DNA from: Chloroflexota bacterium
GTDB lineage: Bacteria > Chloroflexota > Anaerolineae > Aggregatilineales > J027
Direction: 5' to 3'
NCBI GenBank assembly: GCA_016234595.1
Contig: JACRBG010000051.1
Coordinates: 62,001 to 126,000, forward strand
Length of the DNA: 64,000 nt
Below, one piece after another: positions 34,192 to 41,994 of the stretch. Under the pieces are notes generated by a model that did no database searches, was not told the DNA's origin, and saw only the letters and a list, made by a program, of their open reading frames with translations. A program made the translations under genes and the position numbers. The stretch's first letter is position 1; each line of letters opens with the position of its first letter.

Positions 34192-35007
34192 GTGATTTCC
34201 GACCAGACCAAACGCGAGCAACCAGTTTCTCCCTCGCTCTATACCGAAGAATACTTTACAACCGCCTGTGAGGGCTTTGATGAATATCTCACAACCGAAG
34301 GTCAGCACTTATCACGCCGACTAAAGGCCGCTTTTGCATTGGCTGCGGTTGAACCCGGTATGAAAGTTTTAGATGTAGGCTGTGGGCGAGGCGAGATTTT
34401 ACTCCACTGTGCTAATCTAGGCGCGAATGCCTATGGCATTGATTACGCCCCTGTCGCCCTCCAACTAACCAAAAAACTATTAGATAAAGATGAAAGCACC
34501 AAACCCGGCAAAATCGGAGTGTCGCTGGCCGATGCTAAACACCTCCCATTCCCCGACGCTCATTTTGACCGTGTCCTGATGTTCGATGTTGTGGAACATC
34601 TGCATCCATGGGAACTGCACCAAGCTATGTTGGAAGTTCATCGTGTATTAAAACCAGACGGTCGCTTTATCATCCACACCGCGCCCAACATTTGGTATGA
34701 CCGCTACGCCTATCCAGTGGTACGCCAAGTACGCCGTTTGATGGGGCAGGGTGAAAAATATCCCAAAAATCCGCGTGCCTTCTTGGTAGATCATAACCAA
34801 GATGTCCATGTCAATGAACAGTCATGGCGCAGCATGAAACAAGCCTTACACGCAGCAGGCTTTAAAGGCACAGTTTGGCTAGATTCCCCACCCCAACATC
34901 GCCATGAAAATATGGTGTTGGCAGCGATGCGGGTGGTATTGTTTAACTGGCCGCCGCTCAGTTGGTTTTTCCAACGCGAGGTTTTTGCGGTGGCAGGCAA
35001 AATCTAG
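34192..35007 (+). CDS. Class I SAM-dependent methyltransferase
   Basis: About 271 residues, GTG start with GAGGA six bases upstream (the frame runs on to a TTG at 34180). The Rossmann core has motif I VLDVGCGRGEILLH, IDYAPVALQL, ADAKHLPFPDAHFDRVLMFD (motif IV) and VEHLHPWELHQ with LKPDGRFIIHTAPN. The C-terminal quarter is basic and aromatic with a YDRYAYPVVRQVRRLMGQ stretch, reminiscent of methyltransferases acting on lipids or glycans. The acceptor is unknown. It is followed after 26 bases by the sortase gene, possibly one operon. Confidence 0.87.
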   Translation: MISDQTKREQPVSPSLYTEEYFTTACEGFDEYLTTEGQHLSRRLKAAFALAAVEPGMKVLDVGCGRGEILLHCANLGANAYGIDYAPVALQLTKKLLDKDESTKPGKIGVSLADAKHLPFPDAHFDRVLMFDVVEHLHPWELHQAMLEVHRVLKPDGRFIIHTAPNIWYDRYAYPVVRQVRRLMGQGEKYPKNPRAFLVDHNQDVHVNEQSWRSMKQALHAAGFKGTVWLDSPPQHRHENMVLAAMRVVLFNWPPLSWFFQREVFAVAGKI

Positions 35008-35033
35008 CGCATATCGAATAGGAAGGAGTTTTC

Positions 35034-36203
35034 ATGCCTCGGGATAAGCGCACGGTTGACGAACTCACCATCGAAGAACTTGAACAAATTCTCGCCATCC
35101 GTAAACGCGAAGAACGCATGAAACGCTTCCGTGACGGGCAGGGCAAAGATCGGACGATGGCGATTCCGTTGCCAAATTCCGAAATGGGCGACGAAGCCGA
35201 TGACGAGTTAACCTCGCGTGCCCTCATTGCTGCCGCGCCAACGAGTATGGTATTGCAACAGCACGAAGCCTCAGCCCTTGTTCCGCCGCCAGCCGCCCCA
35301 GTTACTTATGACATTACGGCTGAAAAACCCCATTTTGAAGATGACATCATCGAGTCAGATGAAGTCATGTTTATTGAAGAAAGACCCCAACCAACTCCGC
35401 CCAAAAACCGCGTGGTCAAGGTCAAAACTGCCGAAGCCAGCCCAAAAACCGAGCAATGGCGTAAAATTGCCAATCGTGGCTTATTGGTCGTCGAGGTCAT
35501 CGCTTTTATTGGCCTGATTTACATTTTGTATAAAGCCTTCATTGGCCTCGATATTATTCAAGACAATACCAATAAAACTCAGCAAGAATATGAGGCCGCC
35601 CAGAATGAACGCCGCGCCACCTCAACCCCTTTACCCGACCTCTATCCAGCAATGCTCGTTCTCCCCGGCGGACATACCAGCGACGGACAGTTTAATGAAA
35701 ATGAGTTGGTGCAAGTCTTAAACGCCAAACAAATCCCAGCCAATGCCCAATCAGCCCTCATTCAGCGAGCTAGATCCGCCCCTGTTCAACCAGTGGCCCC
35801 AACGCTACAAGACCCTGTTTCGCTCACTATTCCGGCCTTACCCCTTGTCAATAACGCCAGTATCTTCGGCGGAGACGATTGGGAAACTCTCAAAAAAGGC
35901 ATTGGACACATGTTGGGCAGTGGTCTACCCGGCAGTAACCAAAATGTCGTCTTAACAGGCCATAACGATATTTACGGCGAAATTTTTAAAGATTTATCTC
36001 TGTTGAAAATTGGCGACTTGATCTATCTCCGTGCCGGAGACGGCAAGGAATATACCTATAAAGTTGTCGCCAGTGAGGAAGTTTTGCCCACCGCTATTGA
36101 TATTTTACGGCCTGATCGTGGGGCAATCGTGACGCTAATTACCTGCCACCCCTATCAAGTGGATACTCACCGTTGGGTTGTCACAGCAGAACTGGTACAA
36201 TAG
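35034..36203 (+). CDS. Sortase with long cytoplasmic N-terminal region
   Basis: A 389-residue protein. Residues 1-140 are charged, disordered and cytoplasmic, rich in Glu/Asp. One transmembrane helix (LLVVEVIAFIGLIYILYKAF) near 150-170 leads to a linker and a C-terminal sortase domain with catalytic His in VVLTGHNDIYGEIF, Cys371 in TLITCHPY and Arg380 in DTHRWVV. Sortases join LPxTG-like proteins to the wall or to each other. The domain order (helix first, catalytic part outside) is the class usually grouped as D/E-like. AAGGAG precedes the ATG. No LPxTG substrate was seen in the window. Confidence 0.9.
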   Translation: MPRDKRTVDELTIEELEQILAIRKREERMKRFRDGQGKDRTMAIPLPNSEMGDEADDELTSRALIAAAPTSMVLQQHEASALVPPPAAPVTYDITAEKPHFEDDIIESDEVMFIEERPQPTPPKNRVVKVKTAEASPKTEQWRKIANRGLLVVEVIAFIGLIYILYKAFIGLDIIQDNTNKTQQEYEAAQNERRATSTPLPDLYPAMLVLPGGHTSDGQFNENELVQVLNAKQIPANAQSALIQRARSAPVQPVAPTLQDPVSLTIPALPLVNNASIFGGDDWETLKKGIGHMLGSGLPGSNQNVVLTGHNDIYGEIFKDLSLLKIGDLIYLRAGDGKEYTYKVVASEEVLPTAIDILRPDRGAIVTLITCHPYQVDTHRWVVTAELVQ

Positions 36204-36245
36204 CCGCCGCTTATTATGGAATAGAGAGAACAGGCCTTTTTGATT

Positions 36246-36575
36246 ATGACTAAAAAGCAACAAACACGGAAGCCAAACGTTTCATCCGAGGCGCTGGAAC
36301 GTGCCCGTCGTGAAATGGCTGGGGGTGCTCCCGTTGCCTCGACCCCAACCCCCAAACCTGCTAATCAAACATCGGTTAAAAGCAGCACCAGCAGCCGTAG
36401 CCGAGGTGATAATGTGGTCGTCCGTTCCTCCGCCAAAAAGCGCATGATGACCCAAGAAGAACTCTCCAATGAATATGGCTATGTTCTACGCGACCTTCGC
36501 AGCATGGCTGTGCTGGCCTTCGCCCTCTTTGTGGGCATGGTCATCGTATCCCTGATTATCAATCAAATCGCCTAA
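36246..36575 (+). CDS. Small single-pass membrane protein
   Basis: About 109 residues. A basic, disordered N-terminal two-thirds (KKQQTRKPNVSSEALERARR, then a Pro/Ala and Ser-rich stretch) precedes one C-terminal helix (MAVLAFALFVGMVIVSLII). It lies 42 bases after the sortase gene and before a terminator, so it belongs to that operon. Function unknown; a tail-anchored partner of the sortase is only a guess. Confidence 0.65.
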   Translation: MTKKQQTRKPNVSSEALERARREMAGGAPVASTPTPKPANQTSVKSSTSSRSRGDNVVVRSSAKKRMMTQEELSNEYGYVLRDLRSMAVLAFALFVGMVIVSLIINQIA

Positions 36576-36606
36576 AACAAAAGGATGGGTTTTGTCACCC
36601 ATCCTG
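36576..36606 (-). terminator. Terminator between small membrane protein and PIN gene
   Basis: A perfect 8-bp stem AGGATGGG (36582-36589) / CCCATCCT (36598-36605). On the minus strand it runs into TTTTGTTTTAG, so it stops the PIN-TRAM gene; the plus tail is weaker. Confidence 0.7.
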
Positions 36607-36642
36607 TCAAATTCTTTGTATTTAAATTGGTCTTGGTTTGCT

Positions 36643-37695
36643 CTACTTGTTCGTTTGTGGCTCGGGTTGGGCAAAATACATCTTCCCGGCACTGCTCAGA
36701 ATATAACGAGTGATACGGGCCGGAATTGTGCGGTCACGGTAGCGTTTGCCGCCTTCCACCACTACCATTGTCCCATCAATCAAGTAACCCACACCCTGAT
36801 CCTCTTCACGGCCTTCTTGAATAATGTGTAGATTGATAACCTCACCCGGCAGATAAACGGGTCGTAGGGCCATCGCCAAGTCATTGATATTCAGCACCGC
36901 CACACCCCGCACTGCCGCGACTTTATTCAAATTAAAATCATTGGTCATAATCGGGACATTGCGTTCGCTTGCCAACATCACCAATTTTTCGTCCACCGTC
37001 GCGCCTTCGGTCGGCATCTCATCAATAACTTCAACTGGAACTTTGCTTTCTTGACGCAGTTTATTCAACACATCCAAGCCATGCCGTCCGCGTTGCCGCC
37101 GCAGTGTGTCGCTAGAATCTGCAATATGCTGCAATTCCCGAATGACAAATTGAGGCACAATCAATTTTTGTGAGACGAATCCCGTCTGGCTTAAATCCAA
37201 GATACGTCCGTCAATAATCACATTCGTATCCAGTAAAATCTCGCCAGCTTGGATGGAACGACCCAGCACACCGCCACGTCCAACCAGACCCGCCAGAGAG
37301 AAAATATCCTGCGCCCGCAGCGAAAACAAAATAACCCCCAGATAGGCCGTCACCACCGCCACAATCGTTGGCAGATATTGCCCTGCTGGATTTGGCAGTA
37401 GCGAGAGGGGCAGCGCCAACAATGCCGCAATAACCAACCCCACCAACAATCCAAAAATGGAAGTTACCAGTGTCTCGGCCCGCGTTTGAATAATCGCCCG
37501 CCGCGCCGTGGCTGCTGGGCGAGTGGTAATCCAAGGGGTGATCAACAGGCCAGTCAGCGCCCCAGCCAATAAAAAGAGTAGGCTGTTGGCCTCAGAAGGC
37601 AGATTCATATCATCTGCAAAGCCTTCACCCAGCCGTGCGCCAATGACTGCAAAAATCGTCATGCCGACCAGTCGGAAAATAAATTCAAGAGACAT
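36643..37695 (-). CDS. YacL-like membrane protein with PIN and TRAM domains
   Basis: A 350-residue protein. About four transmembrane helices lie in residues 1-130 (LVGMTIFAVIGARLGEGF, LLFLLAGALTGLLITPWI, LVTSIFGLLVGLVIAALLAL, YLPTIVAVVTAYLGVILF). A PIN-type nuclease domain follows with ILLDTNVIIDGRI, FVIRELQHIADSSD and IMTNDFNLNKVAA, giving the acidic metal-binding set. The last 70 residues are a TRAM domain (LPGEVINLHIIQEGREEDQ), an RNA-binding fold. This layout matches YacL of Gram-positives, thought to be a membrane-bound RNase, though its substrate is not defined. Leader RNA upstream is structured (37714). Confidence 0.88.
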   Translation of the reverse strand: MSLEFIFRLVGMTIFAVIGARLGEGFADDMNLPSEANSLLFLLAGALTGLLITPWITTRPAATARRAIIQTRAETLVTSIFGLLVGLVIAALLALPLSLLPNPAGQYLPTIVAVVTAYLGVILFSLRAQDIFSLAGLVGRGGVLGRSIQAGEILLDTNVIIDGRILDLSQTGFVSQKLIVPQFVIRELQHIADSSDTLRRQRGRHGLDVLNKLRQESKVPVEVIDEMPTEGATVDEKLVMLASERNVPIMTNDFNLNKVAAVRGVAVLNINDLAMALRPVYLPGEVINLHIIQEGREEDQGVGYLIDGTMVVVEGGKRYRDRTIPARITRYILSSAGKMYFAQPEPQTNK

Positions 37696-37713
37696 AGGAT
37701 TTCAAAACCTCTC

Positions 37714-37764
37714 ACTGATGTCGCCCGCCGGATAAAAGGGTTGGGGGCGACTATGAACATCAGT
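37714..37764 (-). promoter_or_regulatory. Structured 5' leader of the PIN-TRAM gene
   Basis: Two nested sets of arms: ACTGATG (37714-37720) with CATCAGT (37758-37764), and GTCGCCC (37720-37726) with GGGCGAC (37745-37751). On the minus strand this stem-loop lies 19 bases before the start codon. It sits in the 321-base gap 37696-38016, where apart from this and the promoter at 37930 I see nothing else. Confidence 0.5.
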
Positions 37765-37929
37765 TGCCAATCATAGCAGTGTGATAATGGTATGCGAACG
37801 GTAGCAAGAAACTAGATTAATAATAGACCCCACCGCAGTTCAAATCTAGCACGAAGCAGTCATCACGTCAATGAATCTACTAATTTCGTCCAATCAAAGT
37901 ATGAATAACTCATGAAAATTGTATACGCC

Positions 37930-37958
37930 TTGTCATTAAAAGTGCGATATTCTATTCT
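37930..37958 (+). promoter_or_regulatory. Promoter of the OmpR-type two-component system
   Basis: TTGTCA (37930-37935), a 17-base spacer and TATTCT (37953-37958), about 58 bases before the response regulator start. Confidence 0.5.
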
Positions 37959-38016
37959 TTAGACGTTTTCGGGTATTAGAACGTTATTTTTTCGCAATCT
38001 TGGGGAGATGCCGTCC

Positions 38017-38694
38017 ATGTCCGAGCATATTCTGGTCATCGAAGATGAAACTAATATCGCCCAATTTTTGGAACGCGGTCTAATTTATGAGGGCTTTCGC
38101 GTAGATGTTGCGTATGATGGGCAAAGTGGACTAGCCATTGCCCGTGATAACCCACCCGATTTAGTCATTTTAGATTGGATGCTGCCCGGTTTAGATGGTC
38201 TAGAAGTTTGCCGCCGTCTACGAGCCGCCAGTAGTGTCCCGATTTTGATGCTGACTGCCAAAGACACCGTCCCAGACCGCGTAACGGGCCTCGACGCTGG
38301 TGCTGATGACTATTTGGTCAAGCCCTTTGCCTTTGATGAGCTTATGGCCCGTGTCCGCGCTTTGTTGCGACGGAGTGTCACCATTTCTGGGCCAGAAGTT
38401 TTACGCTTTGGGGATCTAACCCTAGATACAGGCACTCATCGCGCCAATCGTGGCAATCGCGCCATTGATTTGACCGCCAAAGAATATGAACTCCTTGAAT
38501 TATTCATGCGCAATCCTCGCCAAGTTTTGACGCGTGATGTCATTTTCGACCGTGTTTGGGGTTACGACTTTGGGGGCGAAAGCAATATTATCGAGGTCTA
38601 TGTGCGTTATCTCCGCCAAAAAACGGAAGACGAAAATGAATCCCGTCTCATTCACACCGTACGCGGTGTAGGATATGTCCTCCGGGAAGATTAA
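38017..38694 (+). CDS. OmpR/PhoB-family response regulator
   Basis: About 225 residues. Receiver domain (1-115) with acidic pair in ILVIEDETN, phosphoacceptor Asp about 51 in [13 protein letters not shown], Thr in MLTAKDT and Lys in [15 protein letters not shown]. The winged helix (about 130-225) has [45 protein letters not shown] and [11 protein letters not shown] start at 38017 because GGGGAG lies 9 bases before it; an in-frame ATG at 38008 overlaps that site. It pairs with the histidine kinase 104 bases downstream and probably acts on the TTTACA repeats before the PDZ gene. Confidence 0.95.
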   Translation: MSEHILVIEDETNIAQFLERGLIYEGFRVDVAYDGQSGLAIARDNPPDLVILDWMLPGLDGLEVCRRLRAASSVPILMLTAKDTVPDRVTGLDAGADDYLVKPFAFDELMARVRALLRRSVTISGPEVLRFGDLTLDTGTHRANRGNRAIDLTAKEYELLELFMRNPRQVLTRDVIFDRVWGYDFGGESNIIEVYVRYLRQKTEDENESRLIHTVRGVGYVLRED

Positions 38695-38798
38695 CAAGCG
38701 CTTATTTAAGGCCATAGAATCCAAGTTTAAAGGTTCTCATCTCAAGCTAACATAATCATGTTACCATCGTTGCAATTGTCACCCTTTGGATTGCAACT

Positions 38799-40289
38799 AT
38801 GACCATTCGCCAACGCCTGACCTTGTGGTATTCAAGCCTATTGATCAGCCTTATCACGATCTTTGCCATCGTGGCGTTTGGCATTCTCAATCGCACCATG
38901 CGGGTACAAGTAGACAATAACCTGCTCAAAGTGGTTGACCGTGTCGAAGATTGGACAGTCCACGATGCCTTGCAAGTAGATCAAAATACGGGCGAAGTCT
39001 CTTATACCATGTCGCCGAATTTAGAAACTATCGCCCCAGCCGATGTCTATTTGCAAATTTGGGCACTCGATGAGTCGCAATTCCCGTTTAGCCAAAGCCC
39101 CAATCTTGCCTCACACCATGCTCCCCTTGACCCCAATGGCATGCAGCAGCACGAAGTTCGGGCTATTGTCAACGGCGACAGCGCCCGAATGCGTGTTATC
39201 ACTCGGCCCATCGTCTTTAATGGTCAAGTTGTAGGCTATATTCAAGCCGCTTCGACTATGGAAACTGTGGATTCAGCCGTGGACTGGCTACTCAAGATTT
39301 TGGCTTTAGAAATCCTTGTCGCCCTGCTATTTTCTATTGTCATTGGCAATTGGCTGGCCCGTCGCGCCCTTCATCCAATCAGTAACGTCACCCGCACTGC
39401 CAATCAAATTTCCACCGAAAATGATCTCAGCAAACGCATTCCCTATGCTGGCCCGCAAGATGAACTCGGTGAATTGATTACGACCTTTAATTACATGGTC
39501 GCCCGTCTGGAAACTCTCTTTAACACCGAACGTCGTTTTGTGGCGGACGTCTCCCATGAACTGCGTACCCCGATTACTGCCATACAGGGCAATGTGGAAT
39601 TATTGCAGCGGTTTGGGCATGACCCCGCTTCACTCAAAGCGATTCACAGCGAAAGCCAGCGCATGTCCCGCTTGGTCGGTGATTTATTGATGTTGGCCCA
39701 AGCCGATGTGGGTCATATGCCACTGATTCAGACCCATGTCCAACTCGATTCACTCCTATTAGAGATTTACAGTCAGGCCAAAGTCTTAAGCAAAGGCCAT
39801 GTGCGGGTCATCATCAACGAGCTAGACCAAATCCATATTCTCGGTGACCCAGATCGCCTAAAACAACTTTTGATGAACCTTATCACCAATGCCCTCGCCC
39901 ACACGCCTGAAGGCGGTGAAATTCGTTTAAATATGTTGCGCGAGGCCAAGTGGGTTGAAATTAGCCTGGCCGATACAGGTGTAGGCATCGCTGCCGAAGA
40001 CCTCCCCCATATCTTCGAACGTTTCTATCGGGTGGATAAAGCTCGCTCACGTCACGAAGGTGGCGTAGGTTTGGGCCTATCCATCGCCAAATGGATTGCC
40101 GAGGCCCATCATGGCACGCTTTCCGCCACCAGCACAGTAGGTGAGGGTACGACTTTCACCCTACGTTTACCCTTGCCGCTTGACCCCGACAAACTACGTG
40201 AACATCATGCCGAGACCGTACCCAACTTTCCGGTCATTCGCTTAGGCCGCCAAAAATCAAAGTCCGACAAACCTGATTCTTCTAATTAA
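38799..40289 (+). CDS. HAMP-domain sensor histidine kinase
   Basis: A 496-residue membrane sensor. Two transmembrane helices (LTLWYSSLLISLITIFAIVA and near 165-185) enclose a 140-residue extracytoplasmic sensor region. HAMP follows (PISNVTRTANQISTENDL), then HisKA with phospho-His in VADVSHELRTPITAIQGN, and the ATPase with N box NLITNALAHTPEGG, G1 DTGVGIAAEDL, F box IFERFYR and G2 GVGLGLSIAKWI. It phosphorylates the upstream OmpR-type regulator. The sensor sequence does not resemble a known ligand domain to me. The Shine-Dalgarno is weak, so translation may be low relative to the regulator. Confidence 0.94.
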   Translation: MTIRQRLTLWYSSLLISLITIFAIVAFGILNRTMRVQVDNNLLKVVDRVEDWTVHDALQVDQNTGEVSYTMSPNLETIAPADVYLQIWALDESQFPFSQSPNLASHHAPLDPNGMQQHEVRAIVNGDSARMRVITRPIVFNGQVVGYIQAASTMETVDSAVDWLLKILALEILVALLFSIVIGNWLARRALHPISNVTRTANQISTENDLSKRIPYAGPQDELGELITTFNYMVARLETLFNTERRFVADVSHELRTPITAIQGNVELLQRFGHDPASLKAIHSESQRMSRLVGDLLMLAQADVGHMPLIQTHVQLDSLLLEIYSQAKVLSKGHVRVIINELDQIHILGDPDRLKQLLMNLITNALAHTPEGGEIRLNMLREAKWVEISLADTGVGIAAEDLPHIFERFYRVDKARSRHEGGVGLGLSIAKWIAEAHHGTLSATSTVGEGTTFTLRLPLPLDPDKLREHHAETVPNFPVIRLGRQKSKSDKPDSSN

Positions 40290-40315
40290 CCATATATGTA
40301 AGCTGTAACCACCAA

Positions 40316-40352
40316 TTTACAGACTTTACACCGCGTTTACAGATTATTTACA
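40316..40352 (+). promoter_or_regulatory. Four TTTACA direct repeats, probable response-regulator site
   Basis: TTTACA occurs at 40316, 40325, 40336 and 40347, i.e. spacings of 9, 11 and 11 bases. Eleven-base spacing places successive copies on one face of DNA, as in sites for OmpR/PhoB-type dimers. A -10 element TATAAC (40365-40370) lies 12 bases downstream and no separate -35 is present, so the array stands where an activator would replace it. The target gene is the PDZ protein at 40468. Confidence 0.7.
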
Positions 40353-40374
40353 ACCCCGCATTACTATAACAATA

Positions 40375-40418
40375 TCCCTTCTCGTCAGAGTCCCGTACAA
40401 AATCAAATCGAGAAGGGA
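40375..40418 (+). promoter_or_regulatory. 5'-leader stem-loop of the PDZ gene
   Basis: A 10-bp perfect pair TCCCTTCTCG (40375-40384) / CGAGAAGGGA (40409-40418) with a 24-base loop begins at the predicted transcription start of the gene at 40468 and would cap the mRNA 5' end. Confidence 0.5.
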
Positions 40419-40467
40419 AATTGAATATCAAATGGCTAGTGGACGTTGATGAGGAGAATAAAGGCCT

Positions 40468-41568
40468 ATGAGTAGACTAACCAAACACCACCTATGGCTC
40501 AATCTAGGTGCTGCTGTTACCGTTGCTGTGATTGGCGTGGGTGCGATGAGTGTATATGCCAATGACCAAACCAATACACCCATTGTGCGGGCCCAACAAG
40601 ACGACACCCGCCCCTATCTAGGTGTCAACATTACCGCCGGCGATAACGGGGTTGAGGTCGTTGCGGTTGATCCCGATTCACCCGCCAATGAAGCAGGCAT
40701 TCAAGAAGGGGATGTGATTCAACAGGTAGATGAAACTGTCATTGATACCCCCAACCAACTCAGCGAATATATTCTGACCAAAGCGCCGGGGGATACCGTC
40801 GCGATTACCCTCCTGCGTGAAGGCGAGACCATGACAGTCGAAGCTACCCTTGCCGAAGCCTCTTCCACTGATGTCGGCCCTGCAAATGGTCGCCCCGGTC
40901 GTTCCGATGGCACTGGACAGCCCTTTGTATTTGGTAGCCCAATGGGCTATCAACTCGGCGTAGCCTATGATGTCCTTACACCCGAAATTGCTGCCAGCAA
41001 AGGCCTCTCAGTTGAAGATGGCGCTTTGATTACCGAAGTAGTTGAAGGTAGCCCTGCCGCTGATGCTGGTCTACAGGTAGATGACATTATCACCGCTGTG
41101 GATGGCGACAAAGTGGACGTTGAACACACCTTGTCGGATCGGCTCTATGCCTATGAAGCCGAAGATCAGGTTACCCTCACCGTTGTGCGTGGCGGCGAAA
41201 CCCTCGAAATCGGTGCCGTTCTCGCCGCTGGACACCCCGGCAAGCTATTCGACGGCATGGGCGGCATGAATTTCGACCCCAATGGTCAATTCCCCTTCGG
41301 TAATGATGGGCAAGGGATGCCTTTTGGCAACGGTGGGCGGAACGGCTTCTCCGGTAATATGGAAACCATCACCTGCTCCAATGAAGATGGCAGCATTCAA
41401 TTCCAAATGACCGTGCCCGAAGGCATGCTTGATCGTTTGCCTGATTCAATGGGCGGCACCAATATCACCTGCGAACGTACCTCTCCTGATGGCTCAGACC
41501 CCGGTTCCGGCTCTGACTCAGGCTCTGGGGATGCCACCACCCCGTCCAGCACCATGCAGCAGTCATAA
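40468..41568 (+). CDS. Secreted protein with two PDZ domains and no protease domain
   Basis: A 366-residue extracytoplasmic protein. Signal anchor (LNLGAAVTVAVIGVGAMSVY) followed by PDZ-1 (about 50-135: YLGVNITAGDNGVEVVAV, PANEAGIQEGDVIQQVDE) and PDZ-2 (about 160-255: YQLGVAYDVLTPEIA, SPAADAGLQVDDIITAVDGD). A Gly/Asn/Met-rich segment (GMGGMNFDPNGQFPFGN) and a Ser/Asp/Gly tail end the chain; two Cys near residues 300 and 332 may form a disulphide. The layout resembles the C-terminal half of HtrA without trypsin residues, so it may bind exposed C-termini of other proteins. It is likely controlled by the two-component system just upstream. Confidence 0.88.
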   Translation: MSRLTKHHLWLNLGAAVTVAVIGVGAMSVYANDQTNTPIVRAQQDDTRPYLGVNITAGDNGVEVVAVDPDSPANEAGIQEGDVIQQVDETVIDTPNQLSEYILTKAPGDTVAITLLREGETMTVEATLAEASSTDVGPANGRPGRSDGTGQPFVFGSPMGYQLGVAYDVLTPEIAASKGLSVEDGALITEVVEGSPAADAGLQVDDIITAVDGDKVDVEHTLSDRLYAYEAEDQVTLTVVRGGETLEIGAVLAAGHPGKLFDGMGGMNFDPNGQFPFGNDGQGMPFGNGGRNGFSGNMETITCSNEDGSIQFQMTVPEGMLDRLPDSMGGTNITCERTSPDGSDPGSGSDSGSGDATTPSSTMQQS

Positions 41569-41587
41569 TATCCGAATGAGCAGTAGC

Positions 41588-41627
41588 AAAAGGAAGCCAA
41601 ACATTGCGAGGGGCTTCCTTTTTGTTT
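41588..41627 (+). terminator. Intrinsic terminator of the PDZ gene
   Basis: A perfect 9-bp stem AAGGAAGCC (41590-41598) / GGCTTCCTT (41612-41620) followed by TTTTTGTTTT. Confidence 0.9.
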
Positions 41628-41677
41628 TCCAATCTTTAGTTTCTCATAAGAACTTCGTCAAAATTCCCCAAACTATT

Positions 41678-41705
41678 TTGCACCACCCCCTGCGGCTGTT
41701 ATAAT
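41678..41705 (+). promoter_or_regulatory. Promoter of the riboflavin-transport operon
   Basis: TTGCAC (41678-41683), a 16-base spacer and a perfect TATAAT (41700-41705). Transcription would start near 41712, immediately before the FMN riboswitch. Confidence 0.7.
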
Positions 41706-41717
41706 GATTTTATAAAT

Positions 41718-41860
41718 GTACCTTCGGGGCAGGGTGAAATTCCCGATCGGCGGTAGGAGAGCTAATCTCAAGCCCGCTACCCGTGCAGCATAACATCTGT
41801 TGCCGGTGGATTCGGTCAAATGCCGAAGCCGACAGTTAAAGTCTGGATGGAAGAAGGTGT
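41718..41860 (+). ncRNA. FMN riboswitch (RFN element)
   Basis: The RFN consensus is readable: ACCTTCGGGGCAGGGTGAAA, then TTCCCGATCGGCGGT, GCCCGC, a variable arm near 41780-41805, GGATTCGGTCAAATGCCGAA, then AGTCTGGATGG and closing GAAGGT. P1 pairs ACCTTC (41720-41725) with GAAGGT (41853-41858). The fold senses FMN and lowers expression of flavin synthesis or uptake genes; here the targets are the ABC transporter genes that follow. Confidence 0.95.
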
Positions 41861-41879
41861 CCATAACTGGATTGATGCT

Positions 41880-41931
41880 CAACAAGCGGTTGTTGGGGTT
41901 TTTAAGCTACCCTAAACAACTTGCCGTTGTT
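41880..41931 (+). terminator. Riboswitch expression-platform hairpins
   Basis: CAACAA-GCGG-TTGTTG (41880-41895) forms a 6-bp stem followed by GGGGTTTTT, a weak terminator-like unit directly after the riboswitch. A similar AACAAC/GTTGTT hairpin lies at 41915-41931. FMN-bound folding probably favours termination here; this is inferred from position. The remainder of the 41932-41994 stretch shows nothing else. Confidence 0.5.
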
Positions 41932-41994
41932 GTGCCTTTTGGCTTGCCCCCGGTACATCCAAATCTGTTTTCGACCCAGAAGGGCAGGCATTTT

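Noticed and set aside
40316-40352. Short direct repeats considered as CRISPR
   Set aside because: Repeat units are only 6 bases with 3-5 base gaps, with no spacers or cas genes; they fit a regulator site.
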